64,000 nt of DNA from JL08 sp039969355 (GTDB taxonomy: Bacteria; Pseudomonadota; Alphaproteobacteria; Rhodobacterales; Rhodobacteraceae): NCBI GenBank assembly GCA_039969355.1, contig JBDVOA010000028.1, positions 72,018 through 136,017 on the forward strand, read 5' to 3'. The number at the start of each line of letters is the position of its first letter. Position 1 is the stretch's first letter. The translations under genes and the position numbers were made by a program. Positions 16,726 through 25,765 of this stretch are shown here, piece by piece. A model generated the notes under the pieces. The model did not search any database. It saw only the letters and a list, made by a program, of their open reading frames with translations, and was not told the DNA's origin.

Positions 16726-17808
16726 ATGAAACGCCTACATAATTTTCTTTTATCAACAGCTTGCTTTGCCCTTACAAGCACGGCGGCGGTGTCCGCCGAT
16801 ACCAGCGGAGTTCGTTCGAACTACGTGCAAATCGCCCACGCGATGTTCGAAGATACTCTTGTGGCAAACGTAGCTATGCAGTCTGCGGTTGACCGTTTCC
16901 TCGCAGATCAATCGGCGGAAAACTTGCAAACAGCCCGTGTGGCGTGGAAAGCGGCGCGCAAACAATACCAGCAAACCGAAGTCTTTCGGTTTGGAAATTC
17001 AGTCGTCGACGATTGGGAAGGTCGCCTAAATGCATGGCCGCTAGATGAAGGATTGATAGATTACGTCGATTCCGGCGCTTATGGTCGGACCGCTGATGAA
17101 AACCCGCTTTTTCAGGCAAATATTGTCGCGAATACGTCGGTGCAAATTGGCCCCAAAGTTGTGGACACCAGCGCCATCACGCCAGAGTTGATTGCTGGGG
17201 AATTGCACGAAGCACTGGATGTAGAAGCAAACGTTGCCACCGGGTATCACGCTGTGGAGTTCATGCTGTGGGGCCAGGATCTGAATGGAACGGGACCGGG
17301 TGCGGGTGATCGCCAGGCCAGCGATTTTGATCTTGATGACTGCACCAATAGAAACTGCGACCGCCGTCGGGATTACCTTAAGGCCGCCGCAGACCTTGTG
17401 GTCACGGATACCGAAGAAATGGTCGCGGCGTGGTCCGACGGCGGCGATGCAAGCGTTGATTTTGGCAACAAGAGCGACGGCGAGGCGCTGTCAACGATCC
17501 TGACCGGGATTGCTGGGCTATCTTACGGCGAACTTGCTGGCGATCGCATCAATATGGGACTTACCTTGCATGACACCGAAGAAGAGCATGACTGTTTTTC
17601 TGATAACACCCACAACTCTCACTATTTCAACCAAGTTGGCATGATGTCCGTTTGGAATGGCCAATACGAACGTATGTCTGGTGAAATCATTGCCGGTGCA
17701 TCTGTTGCGGACGTTGCCTCCGAATTGGCCCCCGACGGCAAGGCTTCGATGGACGCAGCCATGGATGAAGTTCTGGCCAATATGAATATCATGCGGAGCA
17801 CTGCATAA
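16726..17808 (+). CDS. imelysin family periplasmic protein, truncated by in-frame stop
   Basis: 360-residue imelysin-like (peptidase M75 family) protein of the type linked with iron uptake. It has a signal peptide (LLSTACFALTSTAAVSAD). The GxHxxE motif that defines the family is seen as GYHAVEFMLWGQDL, and other conserved strings are RLNAWPLDEGLIDYVD and GLSYGELAGDRINMGL. A GGAG ribosome site precedes the ATG. The frame ends at TAA 17806-17808 after NMNIMRSTA, but the same frame stays open for 54 more codons that read like the normal imelysin C-terminus. The protein therefore lacks roughly its last 55 residues unless the stop is read through or is a sequencing error. Confidence 0.85.
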   Translation: MKRLHNFLLSTACFALTSTAAVSADTSGVRSNYVQIAHAMFEDTLVANVAMQSAVDRFLADQSAENLQTARVAWKAARKQYQQTEVFRFGNSVVDDWEGRLNAWPLDEGLIDYVDSGAYGRTADENPLFQANIVANTSVQIGPKVVDTSAITPELIAGELHEALDVEANVATGYHAVEFMLWGQDLNGTGPGAGDRQASDFDLDDCTNRNCDRRRDYLKAAADLVVTDTEEMVAAWSDGGDASVDFGNKSDGEALSTILTGIAGLSYGELAGDRINMGLTLHDTEEEHDCFSDNTHNSHYFNQVGMMSVWNGQYERMSGEIIAGASVADVASELAPDGKASMDAAMDEVLANMNIMRSTA

Positions 17809-17973
17809 ACCGGCGGTATGGCGTACGATCAGATGCTTGCTGAAGGCAATGATGTGGGTGGAAAAATACTCGGCGATGTTGTTACTTCACTCGTTGTCCA
17901 GGCCGAGGCGGTAGAGGCATTGAGTGCATCCTTGGAACTTTCGGTAGAGCTTGAAGAAAGCGACGCACTCTGA
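17809..17973 (+). pseudogene. detached C-terminal part of the imelysin gene
   Basis: In the same frame as the imelysin gene and directly after its TAA, 54 codons are open to the TGA at 17971-17973. They encode TGGMAYDQMLAEGNDVGG and an end rich in Val, Leu and Glu that closes with ELEESDAL. This resembles the end of imelysin-like proteins, where AYDQM and a final EGSDSL-like motif recur. A single GAA to TAA change would explain the break. No separate ribosome site is seen. Confidence 0.6.
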
Positions 17974-18043
17974 GCTCTGGAATCCACCCCGGCGCGTTAG
18001 CCCCGTGCCGGGGTTCTAATAACAATTTGTATCTGAGTATTTT

Positions 18044-19504
18044 ATGGACCGTAGAAAACTGATCACCGGGAGCGGAGCGGCGGCGCTCTCCGCGATCGCG
18101 CTGCGAGCATTTGGTGATACATACGCGGCCCCACCATTTGGCCCGCAAGTCACGCTCGTCAGTGATCCGCGCGATGTGAAGCTGTCGCTCAACGCGGCGG
18201 AGCGCCCTTTTGCCTTGCCTGCATTTGAAGGGCGCGTGTTGCCTCTTTGGACATTCGCGGAGCAGTACGCGCCGGTTTATCGCATGCGCCTAGGTGACAG
18301 GCTCATTACGTCCCTAGAAAATAACTTGCCCCGGGCGGATGAACACACTTCTATCCACTGGCACGGATTACGACTTCCAAATGATCAGGACGGGGTTCCC
18401 TACATTTCGCAACCCCCGGTCAATCCGGGCGAAAGCTGGGACTATGCGTTCACCCCACCTGATGCAGGAACATTCTTTTTTCACACTCATTGCAACACAG
18501 TCGAACAACTCGGCCGCAGGATGGCGGGGGTTCTCATCGTCGAGGGTGACGAAGAGGAACCATTTGACGCCGATGAGGTTCTGCTTCTGAAGGACTGGCG
18601 GATTGATGAAAAAAGAGAGTTCCTGCCCCTTTTCACCTCTGAAGGCGCGAGCAGGCGCGGAAGTTTTGGGGCAGTTCGGTCCTGCAATGGGGTCACCAAC
18701 CCGACGATCCAATTGCCATCGTCAGCCGATGTGCGCCTGCGACTGATCAATGTGGACAATACCCGTGTGATGATGCTGGGCATAACCGGAGCCGAAGCAT
18801 TTGTGATTGCGATCGACGGGATCGCCTGCCCGCCCTTTCCCTTGGAGACATGGGTTGTTGGACCTGCCATGCGATTTGATATCTTGATAAGATCGCCCCA
18901 GAATGGCGGAACCGCGCAGCTTGTCGACTATTTCGCACCCAAACCAATTCCGATTGCAACGTTTGTTGGTATAGGCGCATCTAGAAAAAACTACCCGTTT
19001 AGGCCACGTGCCTTGCGCGAAGGCAACATTCCGGAACCCGATCTGGCGAATGCCCGCAAGATGAAATTCAGCTTCAGTGTGGCTGCATCAAGCCAGAGCA
19101 TCCAGACAAGTCCTGAAACAGAGTTCGACCGCTTGTTGCTGGATGAATTATGCCTGTCCTTCGAAACGAACTGGGCAATCAACAAGACCGTATGGCCCGG
19201 CCGCGATCACTCGGAACTCCCTCCGCCCATTGCAGTGTTGGAACGCGGGCAGACTTATCAGTTCGAATTGCGAAACCAGTCGTCGGCTCACCATCCGATC
19301 CACATTCATGGCCATACCTTCAGGGTGCTGAAATCAAACAAGCGGAAGCGCCTTCCGGATCACCATGCCGATACAATACTACTTGCACCAAAAGAACGTG
19401 TGACCGTTGCCTTCGTCGCCGACAACCCCGGGGACTGGATGTTTCATTGCCACCTGATCGAACATCAGGAAACAGGCATGATGAGTTACCTCCGTGTTTC
19501 TTAA
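18044..19504 (+). CDS. multicopper oxidase, Tat-exported
   Basis: 486-residue periplasmic multicopper oxidase. The N-terminus MDRRKLITGSGAAALSA is a twin-arginine signal. All four copper motifs are visible: HWHGLRLP and FFHTHCNTVEQ in the first domain, HHPIHIHGHTF and WMFHCHLIEHQETGMM at the C-terminus, which contains the type-1 Cys and ligands for the trinuclear centre. Such enzymes oxidise Fe(II), Cu(I) or phenols. Beside imelysin and a di-haem protein, a role in ferrous iron oxidation for uptake is the best guess. The stop lies 11 bases inside the next gene. Confidence 0.92.
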   Translation: MDRRKLITGSGAAALSAIALRAFGDTYAAPPFGPQVTLVSDPRDVKLSLNAAERPFALPAFEGRVLPLWTFAEQYAPVYRMRLGDRLITSLENNLPRADEHTSIHWHGLRLPNDQDGVPYISQPPVNPGESWDYAFTPPDAGTFFFHTHCNTVEQLGRRMAGVLIVEGDEEEPFDADEVLLLKDWRIDEKREFLPLFTSEGASRRGSFGAVRSCNGVTNPTIQLPSSADVRLRLINVDNTRVMMLGITGAEAFVIAIDGIACPPFPLETWVVGPAMRFDILIRSPQNGGTAQLVDYFAPKPIPIATFVGIGASRKNYPFRPRALREGNIPEPDLANARKMKFSFSVAASSQSIQTSPETEFDRLLLDELCLSFETNWAINKTVWPGRDHSELPPPIAVLERGQTYQFELRNQSSAHHPIHIHGHTFRVLKSNKRKRLPDHHADTILLAPKERVTVAFVADNPGDWMFHCHLIEHQETGMMSYLRVS

Positions 19505-20645
19505 ATCTTTTTTTGTGTTGCTAACGCTTACGACCACAGCGATCGCTGATGAGGGGCTTGATCGTCTCATGGGGAAAGAGTTATTCGAGCGATCCTGGGT
19601 TCAGGCCCCGGCCACTACCAAAGCATCGGACGGGTTGGGCCCATTATTTAATGCCCGATCTTGCGCTTCCTGTCATCCGCGCGGTGGTTCCGTAGGCTTT
19701 GAGACGACTGAAAATCGGACACAATCGGCTGGGCTTCTTGCGCGTTTTGGCGATGGAACAGGCGCGGGAGATCCCCACTATGGCAAACAATTGCAAAGCG
19801 CGGCCCTGACAACGTTGCAACCCGAAGGGCAGGTTTGGCTTGATGAGCGCTTCAATGTCGGACTGGAACTCAATGGCCCCGGTCTGGCGTCGACCACGGG
19901 CGTTGGATTGCGACGTGCGCCAACCTTGGCAGGTCGTGGGTTGTTCTCTGACATCTCCGACAAAGCATTGTTGAAGAACGCGGACCCTCTCGATGCCAAC
20001 AAAGACGGGATATCCGGGAGGGCACGTATCATCGATGGTCGTCTCGCGCGTTTTGGCTGGAAGGCGGACCATGTGACATTGGAGGATCAAATAGCGACAG
20101 CATTTGCGATGGACATTGGTCTCTCAAGTCAGCGGGCGCCAAACCATTTCACGGATTGCACTGCCCAACAGAGTGATTGCCGTGCTTTTCATGATGGGAG
20201 CGATGATCTGGGTGCTGGGTATGAACTAAGTGAAGCGATCATTGATCTGGTCAGCCTTTATGTCGCGTCTTTGGGTACGCAACGTCCGGGCTCGCAACAA
20301 GGTCTTGCCCTGTTTGAAGAGACCGGATGCGCGGCGTGTCATACACCAGCCATTGAGGGCGGTAATCACCCCGTACAAATCTATTCGGATCTGCTTCTGC
20401 ACGATATGGGTCCTGAGCTGAGAGACGGATTTAAACAGCCGGGCGTCCTAGCCGCGGAATGGCGAACCGCTCCACTTATTGGGTTAAGTACGTCAAACTC
20501 ACGACTTCTCCACGACGGGCGCGCCGAAGATGTTCGTGAAGCCATTGATTGGCACGGCGGCGAATCTCAATCTTCAAAAGGCAGATTCAATACCCTTAGC
20601 CGCCACGATCAAGAACAACTTATTGCATATGTGAGTGGACTATAG
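19494..20645 (+). CDS. di-haem oxidoreductase, c-type cytochrome family
   Basis: 383-residue periplasmic protein with a signal peptide (FFVLLTLTTTAIAD) and two c-type haem sites, CASCHPRGG and CAACHTPAIE, as in the di-haem oxidoreductase (putative thiol oxidoreductase) family. Other marks are SDGLGPLFNARSCASC and RTAPLIGLSTSNSRLLHDGRA. The start is a GTG at 19494, overlapping the oxidase gene. The family is often found beside imelysin genes. It may pass electrons to or from the oxidase and the iron carrier. Confidence 0.88.
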   Translation: MFLKSFFVLLTLTTTAIADEGLDRLMGKELFERSWVQAPATTKASDGLGPLFNARSCASCHPRGGSVGFETTENRTQSAGLLARFGDGTGAGDPHYGKQLQSAALTTLQPEGQVWLDERFNVGLELNGPGLASTTGVGLRRAPTLAGRGLFSDISDKALLKNADPLDANKDGISGRARIIDGRLARFGWKADHVTLEDQIATAFAMDIGLSSQRAPNHFTDCTAQQSDCRAFHDGSDDLGAGYELSEAIIDLVSLYVASLGTQRPGSQQGLALFEETGCAACHTPAIEGGNHPVQIYSDLLLHDMGPELRDGFKQPGVLAAEWRTAPLIGLSTSNSRLLHDGRAEDVREAIDWHGGESQSSKGRFNTLSRHDQEQLIAYVSGL

Positions 20646-20797
20646 CATCGCTCCGGATTGCTCAGAACAGCAGTTTGGTGTCTTTCGTGGTACCCGCTAA
20701 CTCGCAGAGAAATGCCTGGACTGCCCTCGGGGAGGCCAGAGCATTGCGCCATCAAGCGCCTTGGGGCACGATACGTACTCAGGTTTCAAGGATACCC

Positions 20798-21976
20798 ATG
20801 TCAACGGCATTACCTTCCCGCCCCTGGCTCATCCTGCAGGGCCTTGCCGTTGGAGTTAGTATTTCCAATGCTTTCGGTCGTTTTGCATACGGACTCATTC
20901 TGCCCTCCATGAAAAGTAGCTTGGGTTGGAACCTCACCCAGTCGGGTTGGTTAAATACGGCTAACTCACTCGGCTATATCGCCGGTTCTGTCCTGACGCT
21001 CTTGTTGATCCGGCATATTTCGCCATCCCGGCTGTTTGCAATTGGAACGGTGGCAACGTCTGTTTGCCTTTTGACAACGGGATTCGATGAAAATTTCGTA
21101 TTTCAGACCATTTGCCGTACTTTGGTTGGATTGTTTGGTGCCCTTTCCTTTGTAGCGGGTGGCGTTCTGGCAGCATCGTTATTTCAGGACAGCCCCCGCA
21201 AGAATGCACTGGCCATCGCATGGTATTTTGGTGGCGGAGGTGGGTTGGGCATCGCGCTGTGTGGCGCAACCCTTCCTGCTATGTTGGATGTATTCGGACC
21301 ACAGTCCTGGGACTGGGCGTGGATTGGTGTCGGAATGGTTGCTCTGGCTATTTGTCCATTTTCAGTTTGGGCATCATCAATGCTGAACGAAGCCAGGCAC
21401 GACACTGCAGCTCCATCAATTCCTCCTGTGAGGAAAATGTTTGGACAAATCTGTGGGTACGCTTTTTTTGGGTTGGGCTACATCGTTTATGTCACCTTTT
21501 TGTCTGTCTGGATGAAGGAACAGCATTCCAGCGTCCTGCTGACCACTGCAACATGGGTGGTTCTAGGATTCAGCATCATGGCGTCTCCGTTTGCGTGGCG
21601 AGGCGTGCTCGCACGCTTTGCTTCGGGGATACCGTTGGCCCTGGTCCTGATTGGGGTCGCATTGGGTTCTGCCTTGCCGATCTTTGTTCCAGGTGGTGCT
21701 GGATTAATCATGTCGGCGCTGGTTTTTGGGTTTTCTGTCTTTATGCCGCCCACAGCTGTGACAAGTTTTGTCCGCCAGAACGTCTCGCAACAGGACTGGG
21801 GCGCAACCATCAGCTTTTTCACCGTAGTATTTGCCATCTCGCAAGCCATAGGACCCGTCGGCGCCGGTATCATCGGGGACGCAACCGGAGAAATCGGGGA
21901 TAGCCTAGTCGTTGCCTCTATCGTTTTGCTTATCGGCGCTATTTTTTGCTATTTTTCAAAAGCCGCTCAAACTTAA
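20798..21976 (+). CDS. MFS transporter
   Basis: 392-residue inner-membrane permease with about twelve hydrophobic segments and no soluble domain. The first span region is WLILQGLAVGVSISNAFGRF, typical of the YbfB/YjiJ-like branch of MFS, and a GRF loop follows. I placed the start at the ATG at 20798, with AAGGAT just upstream. An earlier in-frame start at 20675 would add a non-hydrophobic leader that looks like chance coding. Located 150 bases after the di-haem gene, so it could belong to that operon. Substrate unknown. Confidence 0.85.
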   Translation: MSTALPSRPWLILQGLAVGVSISNAFGRFAYGLILPSMKSSLGWNLTQSGWLNTANSLGYIAGSVLTLLLIRHISPSRLFAIGTVATSVCLLTTGFDENFVFQTICRTLVGLFGALSFVAGGVLAASLFQDSPRKNALAIAWYFGGGGGLGIALCGATLPAMLDVFGPQSWDWAWIGVGMVALAICPFSVWASSMLNEARHDTAAPSIPPVRKMFGQICGYAFFGLGYIVYVTFLSVWMKEQHSSVLLTTATWVVLGFSIMASPFAWRGVLARFASGIPLALVLIGVALGSALPIFVPGGAGLIMSALVFGFSVFMPPTAVTSFVRQNVSQQDWGATISFFTVVFAISQAIGPVGAGIIGDATGEIGDSLVVASIVLLIGAIFCYFSKAAQT

Positions 21977-22107
21977 GACATCGTGACGCTGTCTTGATCT
22001 GACGTCGCAACGACAAATGCCGGATCAGGCAGAAGGTCCTTATCAGCAGATCTAGGATTTCCGATAAAATTATGTAAGCAAGATAGGAAGGGACCGATCT
22101 TGGCGAT

Positions 22108-22803
22108 TTAAGTGCGTGCCCTCTCAAACGCCGCCCACGCGGCTTCGAACGCATCAAAGTCAAACCCATCACGCTGCGCAGGTTCCAGCACTAGTTTTTC
22201 CGTATCCAGCAATTTCCGAATGGCACCTTCCAATTCTGGCAGAACTTCTGTCGGAATAACCAGCGCGCCGTGCCGATCCGCATGTACCAGATCACCGTCG
22301 GCAATCTTGAGACCAAATACCGTCACCGGTGTAGCGATCTCTTTCACATGCACAAACCCATGACTGGGACCGATGGATCCGGCCAAAACCAGAAACCCGC
22401 TCGGCAGATCACCCAGATCACGCATAACTCCGTTGGTCAGTGCACCCGAAAGACCGAACCCTTTGTGAATGGTCGTATTAATCTCGCCCCAATACGCTCC
22501 AATGCAATGAGGGTAATCAATGTCCTCCACGACCGCGATCGAGGGCCGTGGCCCCTCTGCCATATGGCGATAATAGTCCATGCGCCGGGCCTTGATGATC
22601 TCTGGCGGTTCTTCCGGGGGCATAATAGCAGAGATTTTTGCGCTCCGCGCGAAACCAACGACGGCGGGTTCGGCGGGGTGAGATGCCAGTACTGTGCCTC
22701 GCGTAAAAGCATTGAACCCACGTTTGCCCTGCGCCACTTCGATAGCGTTGCACACAGTTGGTGTATCGATCTGTTTCAACAGGGTTAGAAGCGTATCATT
22801 CAT
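22108..22803 (-). CDS. RraA family protein (HMG/CHA aldolase-like)
   Basis: 231-residue protein of the RraA/4-hydroxy-4-methyl-2-oxoglutarate aldolase family. The N-terminal IDTPTVCNAIE and the metal/substrate motif ALTNGVMRDLGDLP (G-x-x-R-D) are clear, as is the C-terminal ADGDLVHADRHGALVIP string. In catabolic clusters this fold often acts as an aldolase or decarboxylase on oxo-acids. It is the last gene of the region-3 cluster; its ATG directly abuts the hydrolase stop. A product such as pyruvate or oxaloacetate would fit but is inferred. Confidence 0.85.
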   Translation of the reverse strand: MNDTLLTLLKQIDTPTVCNAIEVAQGKRGFNAFTRGTVLASHPAEPAVVGFARSAKISAIMPPEEPPEIIKARRMDYYRHMAEGPRPSIAVVEDIDYPHCIGAYWGEINTTIHKGFGLSGALTNGVMRDLGDLPSGFLVLAGSIGPSHGFVHVKEIATPVTVFGLKIADGDLVHADRHGALVIPTEVLPELEGAIRKLLDTEKLVLEPAQRDGFDFDAFEAAWAAFERART

Positions 22804-23496
22804 TTAATTCTCCAGCCAGCGCGCAAACGCTTTGTTGGTAAGTTCGGGTTGTTCAAGCGTCGGCAGATGGCCCGCGCCTTCAATGACCTGCAATCGCGAT
22901 CCCGGGATCAGATCAGCAATCAATTCGTGGCGCGTCACCGGGCACAAAGTGTCATCTCGTCCGCAGAGGACGAGCGCAGGAAGGCTCGCGTTTCGCAGCG
23001 TCACGGTCTGATCGGGCCGGTCCTGCAGCGCTCGAGACTGGGTCAGAAACACATGCGGCCCCAGATCGAGCGCCATGTCCATGCAAAGTGAGAGTATTTC
23101 TTCGCGTTTTGACCCGTTAGTCAAGTAATTGGGCTTCATTTCGTCCCGCATGACTGTTGCCAGATCTCCAGCTTTGACCGAAGCCAACTGGTGAAACCTT
23201 CGGGCCTTTACCGCGTCGGTTTCAGCCAGCGGGTTGGTGTCCAGCAATGCAATGCGCTCAATACGGTGTGGGGCCTGCCGCAGGATTTCCATCGCGACGA
23301 TCCCTCCCATCGAAACGCCTGCCAGAGCAAAAAGTGGTGGGGCATTCGTCAGAACATTCTTTGCCAACTCCTCGATGCAGGGCCGATCCGATATTGGCGC
23401 ACAAATAAGCGTCCTACGCCCAGAAAACGCAGCAATCTGCGGCATAAAGAGGCGGGCATCGCACATCATCCCCGGAATCAAGACTAGTGGCGTCAT
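22804..23496 (-). CDS. alpha/beta hydrolase
   Basis: 230-residue cytosolic alpha/beta hydrolase. The nucleophile elbow is GVSMGG, the acid follows in LCGRDDTLCP, and the histidine is in GAGHLPTLEQPE. The oxyanion region LVLIPGMMCDARLF at the N-terminus resembles lactonases and esterases such as 3-oxoadipate enol-lactonase. The start overlaps the MetE-like gene stop by 4 bases. It probably opens an ester or lactone in the pathway encoded by the cluster. Confidence 0.85.
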   Translation of the reverse strand: MTPLVLIPGMMCDARLFMPQIAAFSGRRTLICAPISDRPCIEELAKNVLTNAPPLFALAGVSMGGIVAMEILRQAPHRIERIALLDTNPLAETDAVKARRFHQLASVKAGDLATVMRDEMKPNYLTNGSKREEILSLCMDMALDLGPHVFLTQSRALQDRPDQTVTLRNASLPALVLCGRDDTLCPVTRHELIADLIPGSRLQVIEGAGHLPTLEQPELTNKAFARWLEN

Positions 23497-24617
23497 TTGA
23501 CCAGTGCGGCGCCTTCGGCCAGTGCTTTTAACTTGGCATAGGCAATGTCGGGGTCCACAGCCCCAAACCCCGCGAAGGTGCCAAAACCGCAGTCAGATCC
23601 CGCGATTACGCGATCCGCTCCAACAATATCGACGAAGCGTTCGACGCGTTGCGCGACCAACTCGGGATGCTCGACAAAATTGGTCGTGGTGTCGACTACC
23701 CCAGGCACGAGAACCTTGTCATCGGGGATATCTTTCTTACGGTCGCGAAAAACGGTCCATTCATGGCCGTGACGTGGATTGGATGTTTCAAACAGCACAT
23801 AACGTGACTTGGTAGACATCAGCGTATCAAACATCTTGGACATCGGAATGTCACAGCAGTGCGGACCTTCGTAATTGCCCCAACATATGTGTATTCGGAC
23901 ATTTTCGGCCGGCACGTCTGACAGCGCGTGATTCAACGCCTCGACATGCATGCTTGCCACCTTGATGAACTCGGCATCGGTTAAATCGGAAAACAGCATA
24001 TGACGGGACAACGCGAGATCCGGGCAGTCCAATTGCAAATTCAGTCCCGAGGCCACAATGGTCTCGTACTCCGTCTTCATCGCATCGGCCAAAGCAGCTA
24101 GATAAGCCTCTCGCGATTTGTAAAAATTGTTTTGCAGAAAAAGCGAAATCACACCTGGGCTGGCTGCGTTCATGAAGCCGCGTTCTGCGCCGTGTTCACC
24201 CATTGCAGATCGCAGATTGGCAATGTCTTTTTCGAGCTCGCCCTGTCCTTTTGAACGCACCTCACCGACGCACATCGGACGCGCATATTGTGGGGTGCCG
24301 CCATCGTCGGCCAGACGCGCCAGAAAGCCCGGGAACATCTTCAGATCAGCAGGCGCGTTGCGCGGACTATCCCCGCCAAAGCCGGTGTAGCGATCTTTCA
24401 CGTAGGTCGCATAGGAGATCTTGGATGTCTCCCCGTCCGAAACGATGCCGATCCCGGCCTCAACCTGTTTGCGAACGGTATTGGACACAGCGGATGCCAT
24501 GCATGCATCAAACGCAGAGAGTTCATATGCTGCATCATTTTCGCGTGCGAAAATGAAATCCACCACTGCCTGACTGCGAGGCAATGAGCCCACATGGGTT
24601 GTTTTGATAGGCGTCAT
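23493..24617 (-). CDS. MetE-like (cobalamin-independent methionine synthase II) family protein
   Basis: 374-residue protein with the UROD/MetE-like TIM-barrel fold. The N-terminal TTHVGSLPRS motif is clear, and possible zinc ligands occur in RIHICWGNYEGPH and in SDCGFGTFAGFG. It lacks the N-terminal half of true MetE, so it is the short form found in catabolic and methyl-transfer contexts. The ATG at 24615-24617 follows GGGAGGAG. In a catabolic cluster it may accept a methyl group or catalyse a C-C or C-S cleavage; the exact reaction is unknown. Confidence 0.85.
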   Translation of the reverse strand: MTPIKTTHVGSLPRSQAVVDFIFARENDAAYELSAFDACMASAVSNTVRKQVEAGIGIVSDGETSKISYATYVKDRYTGFGGDSPRNAPADLKMFPGFLARLADDGGTPQYARPMCVGEVRSKGQGELEKDIANLRSAMGEHGAERGFMNAASPGVISLFLQNNFYKSREAYLAALADAMKTEYETIVASGLNLQLDCPDLALSRHMLFSDLTDAEFIKVASMHVEALNHALSDVPAENVRIHICWGNYEGPHCCDIPMSKMFDTLMSTKSRYVLFETSNPRHGHEWTVFRDRKKDIPDDKVLVPGVVDTTTNFVEHPELVAQRVERFVDIVGADRVIAGSDCGFGTFAGFGAVDPDIAYAKLKALAEGAALVK

Positions 24618-24638
24618 TGTGGGCTCTCCTCCCAAGTT

Positions 24639-25607
24639 TTAGTTGCCGGTCCACGTCAGACCTGCCGGGTCACCGGTTGCAACGATACGATAAAGCGATG
24701 CCTCCCCGGCCATCGATGGCACTACAGTGTAACCATGGTTCTCAGGCACGCTCATCGTATCACCGGACGCTAAAGTCACATCCCCACCATCCCAAGCGAC
24801 CCGCCAGTGTCCATGGACAGGCATCAGAACTGTGGGAAAGCGCGACTTTTGCGCCTTTTCCTGCGCCGAATCTCGGGTCAAAAAGTCTACTTCAAAGCCA
24901 GGTTTGTCGCGCAGAATGGCATTTTCACCGATCACATCTACTGGTTTTCGGTCGGCCAAAGCCACAAGGTCAAGGTAGCGGGCGACGTGATTTGGCAACA
25001 CTTGAGCCGTCGTCGGTTCGCCGCGTTTGGCCAATTCGCTGTCCGTCATCTGCGACATGGGCGCGATGCCTTCAGGCAGAGCGTCGCCTTTCTTTTTGTC
25101 AATGAGCTTGCCGGTTTCGGCTAGAATAAGCCCATGGGCCGCAGCATCCTCGATCACCTGCGGGGCCCACATCACGCCGCCACCAGCATCGTCGCCACCA
25201 AGGATCGCCATGATCATGCCGTAATCAGTTCCAATGTTTTCAAACCCTCGGAACACACCAGTCGGAATATTGAAAATATCACCGGGCTCTAGAATGACCT
25301 CACCTGCGGTACCCCAGCGCCCCCAGAAGAAACGCCACCGCCCCGACAAAACAAAGAACACTTCGGCGGTGCGATGATCATGCAGCGAATTGCGGCACTT
25401 TGGTGGTTGCCCTGCCGCCCCAATGTTGAAGCCATGGGGTATAGAGATGTGAACGTGCTGGTCGGGGCTCTCGCTTACGCCACCTCCGATAATAGTGAAA
25501 TTTTCTTTTTGATCTGACCCTGGCGTATGAGCGTCGATAAAAGCGGTTTTACAGGGCCTCAGATCGCCATAGCGCACGATGCGGGTCGCCATTTCTTGCG
25601 GTGTCAT
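24639..25607 (-). CDS. bicupin domain-containing protein
   Basis: 322-residue protein with two cupin domains. The first domain has the metal-binding string SLHDHRTAEVFFVLSGRW (His, His, Glu) followed by LEPGDIFNIPTGVFRGFEN. The second has GHWRVAWDGGDVTLASGDTMSVPENHGY and seems to have lost most metal ligands. Gentisate- and salicylate-type dioxygenases and sugar isomerases share this layout. The start is the ATG at 25605-25607, 158 bases after the SnoaL gene, so this block may have its own promoter. Confidence 0.75.
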   Translation of the reverse strand: MTPQEMATRIVRYGDLRPCKTAFIDAHTPGSDQKENFTIIGGGVSESPDQHVHISIPHGFNIGAAGQPPKCRNSLHDHRTAEVFFVLSGRWRFFWGRWGTAGEVILEPGDIFNIPTGVFRGFENIGTDYGMIMAILGGDDAGGGVMWAPQVIEDAAAHGLILAETGKLIDKKKGDALPEGIAPMSQMTDSELAKRGEPTTAQVLPNHVARYLDLVALADRKPVDVIGENAILRDKPGFEVDFLTRDSAQEKAQKSRFPTVLMPVHGHWRVAWDGGDVTLASGDTMSVPENHGYTVVPSMAGEASLYRIVATGDPAGLTWTGN

Positions 25608-25765
25608 GTGATTTTTCCAGTTAGAAATTTGTTTTGAAGGGTTACGTATTGACCCTTGAAACAAGGAGGACGATTGTTCAGCCGTCGCGCGCGCAATGAT
25701 GCAAGGTATGTATGATGCATTTGCGTTTGCCGACTATTGTCCAGAACCGGTGCGTATTCAGACAC

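Noticed and set aside
25716..25730. Possible third LacI operator, TGCATTTGCGTTTGC, upstream of the bicupin gene
   Set aside because: Half-sites resemble O1 but the spacing is two bases longer and the outer arms do not match, so it probably would not bind the same way.
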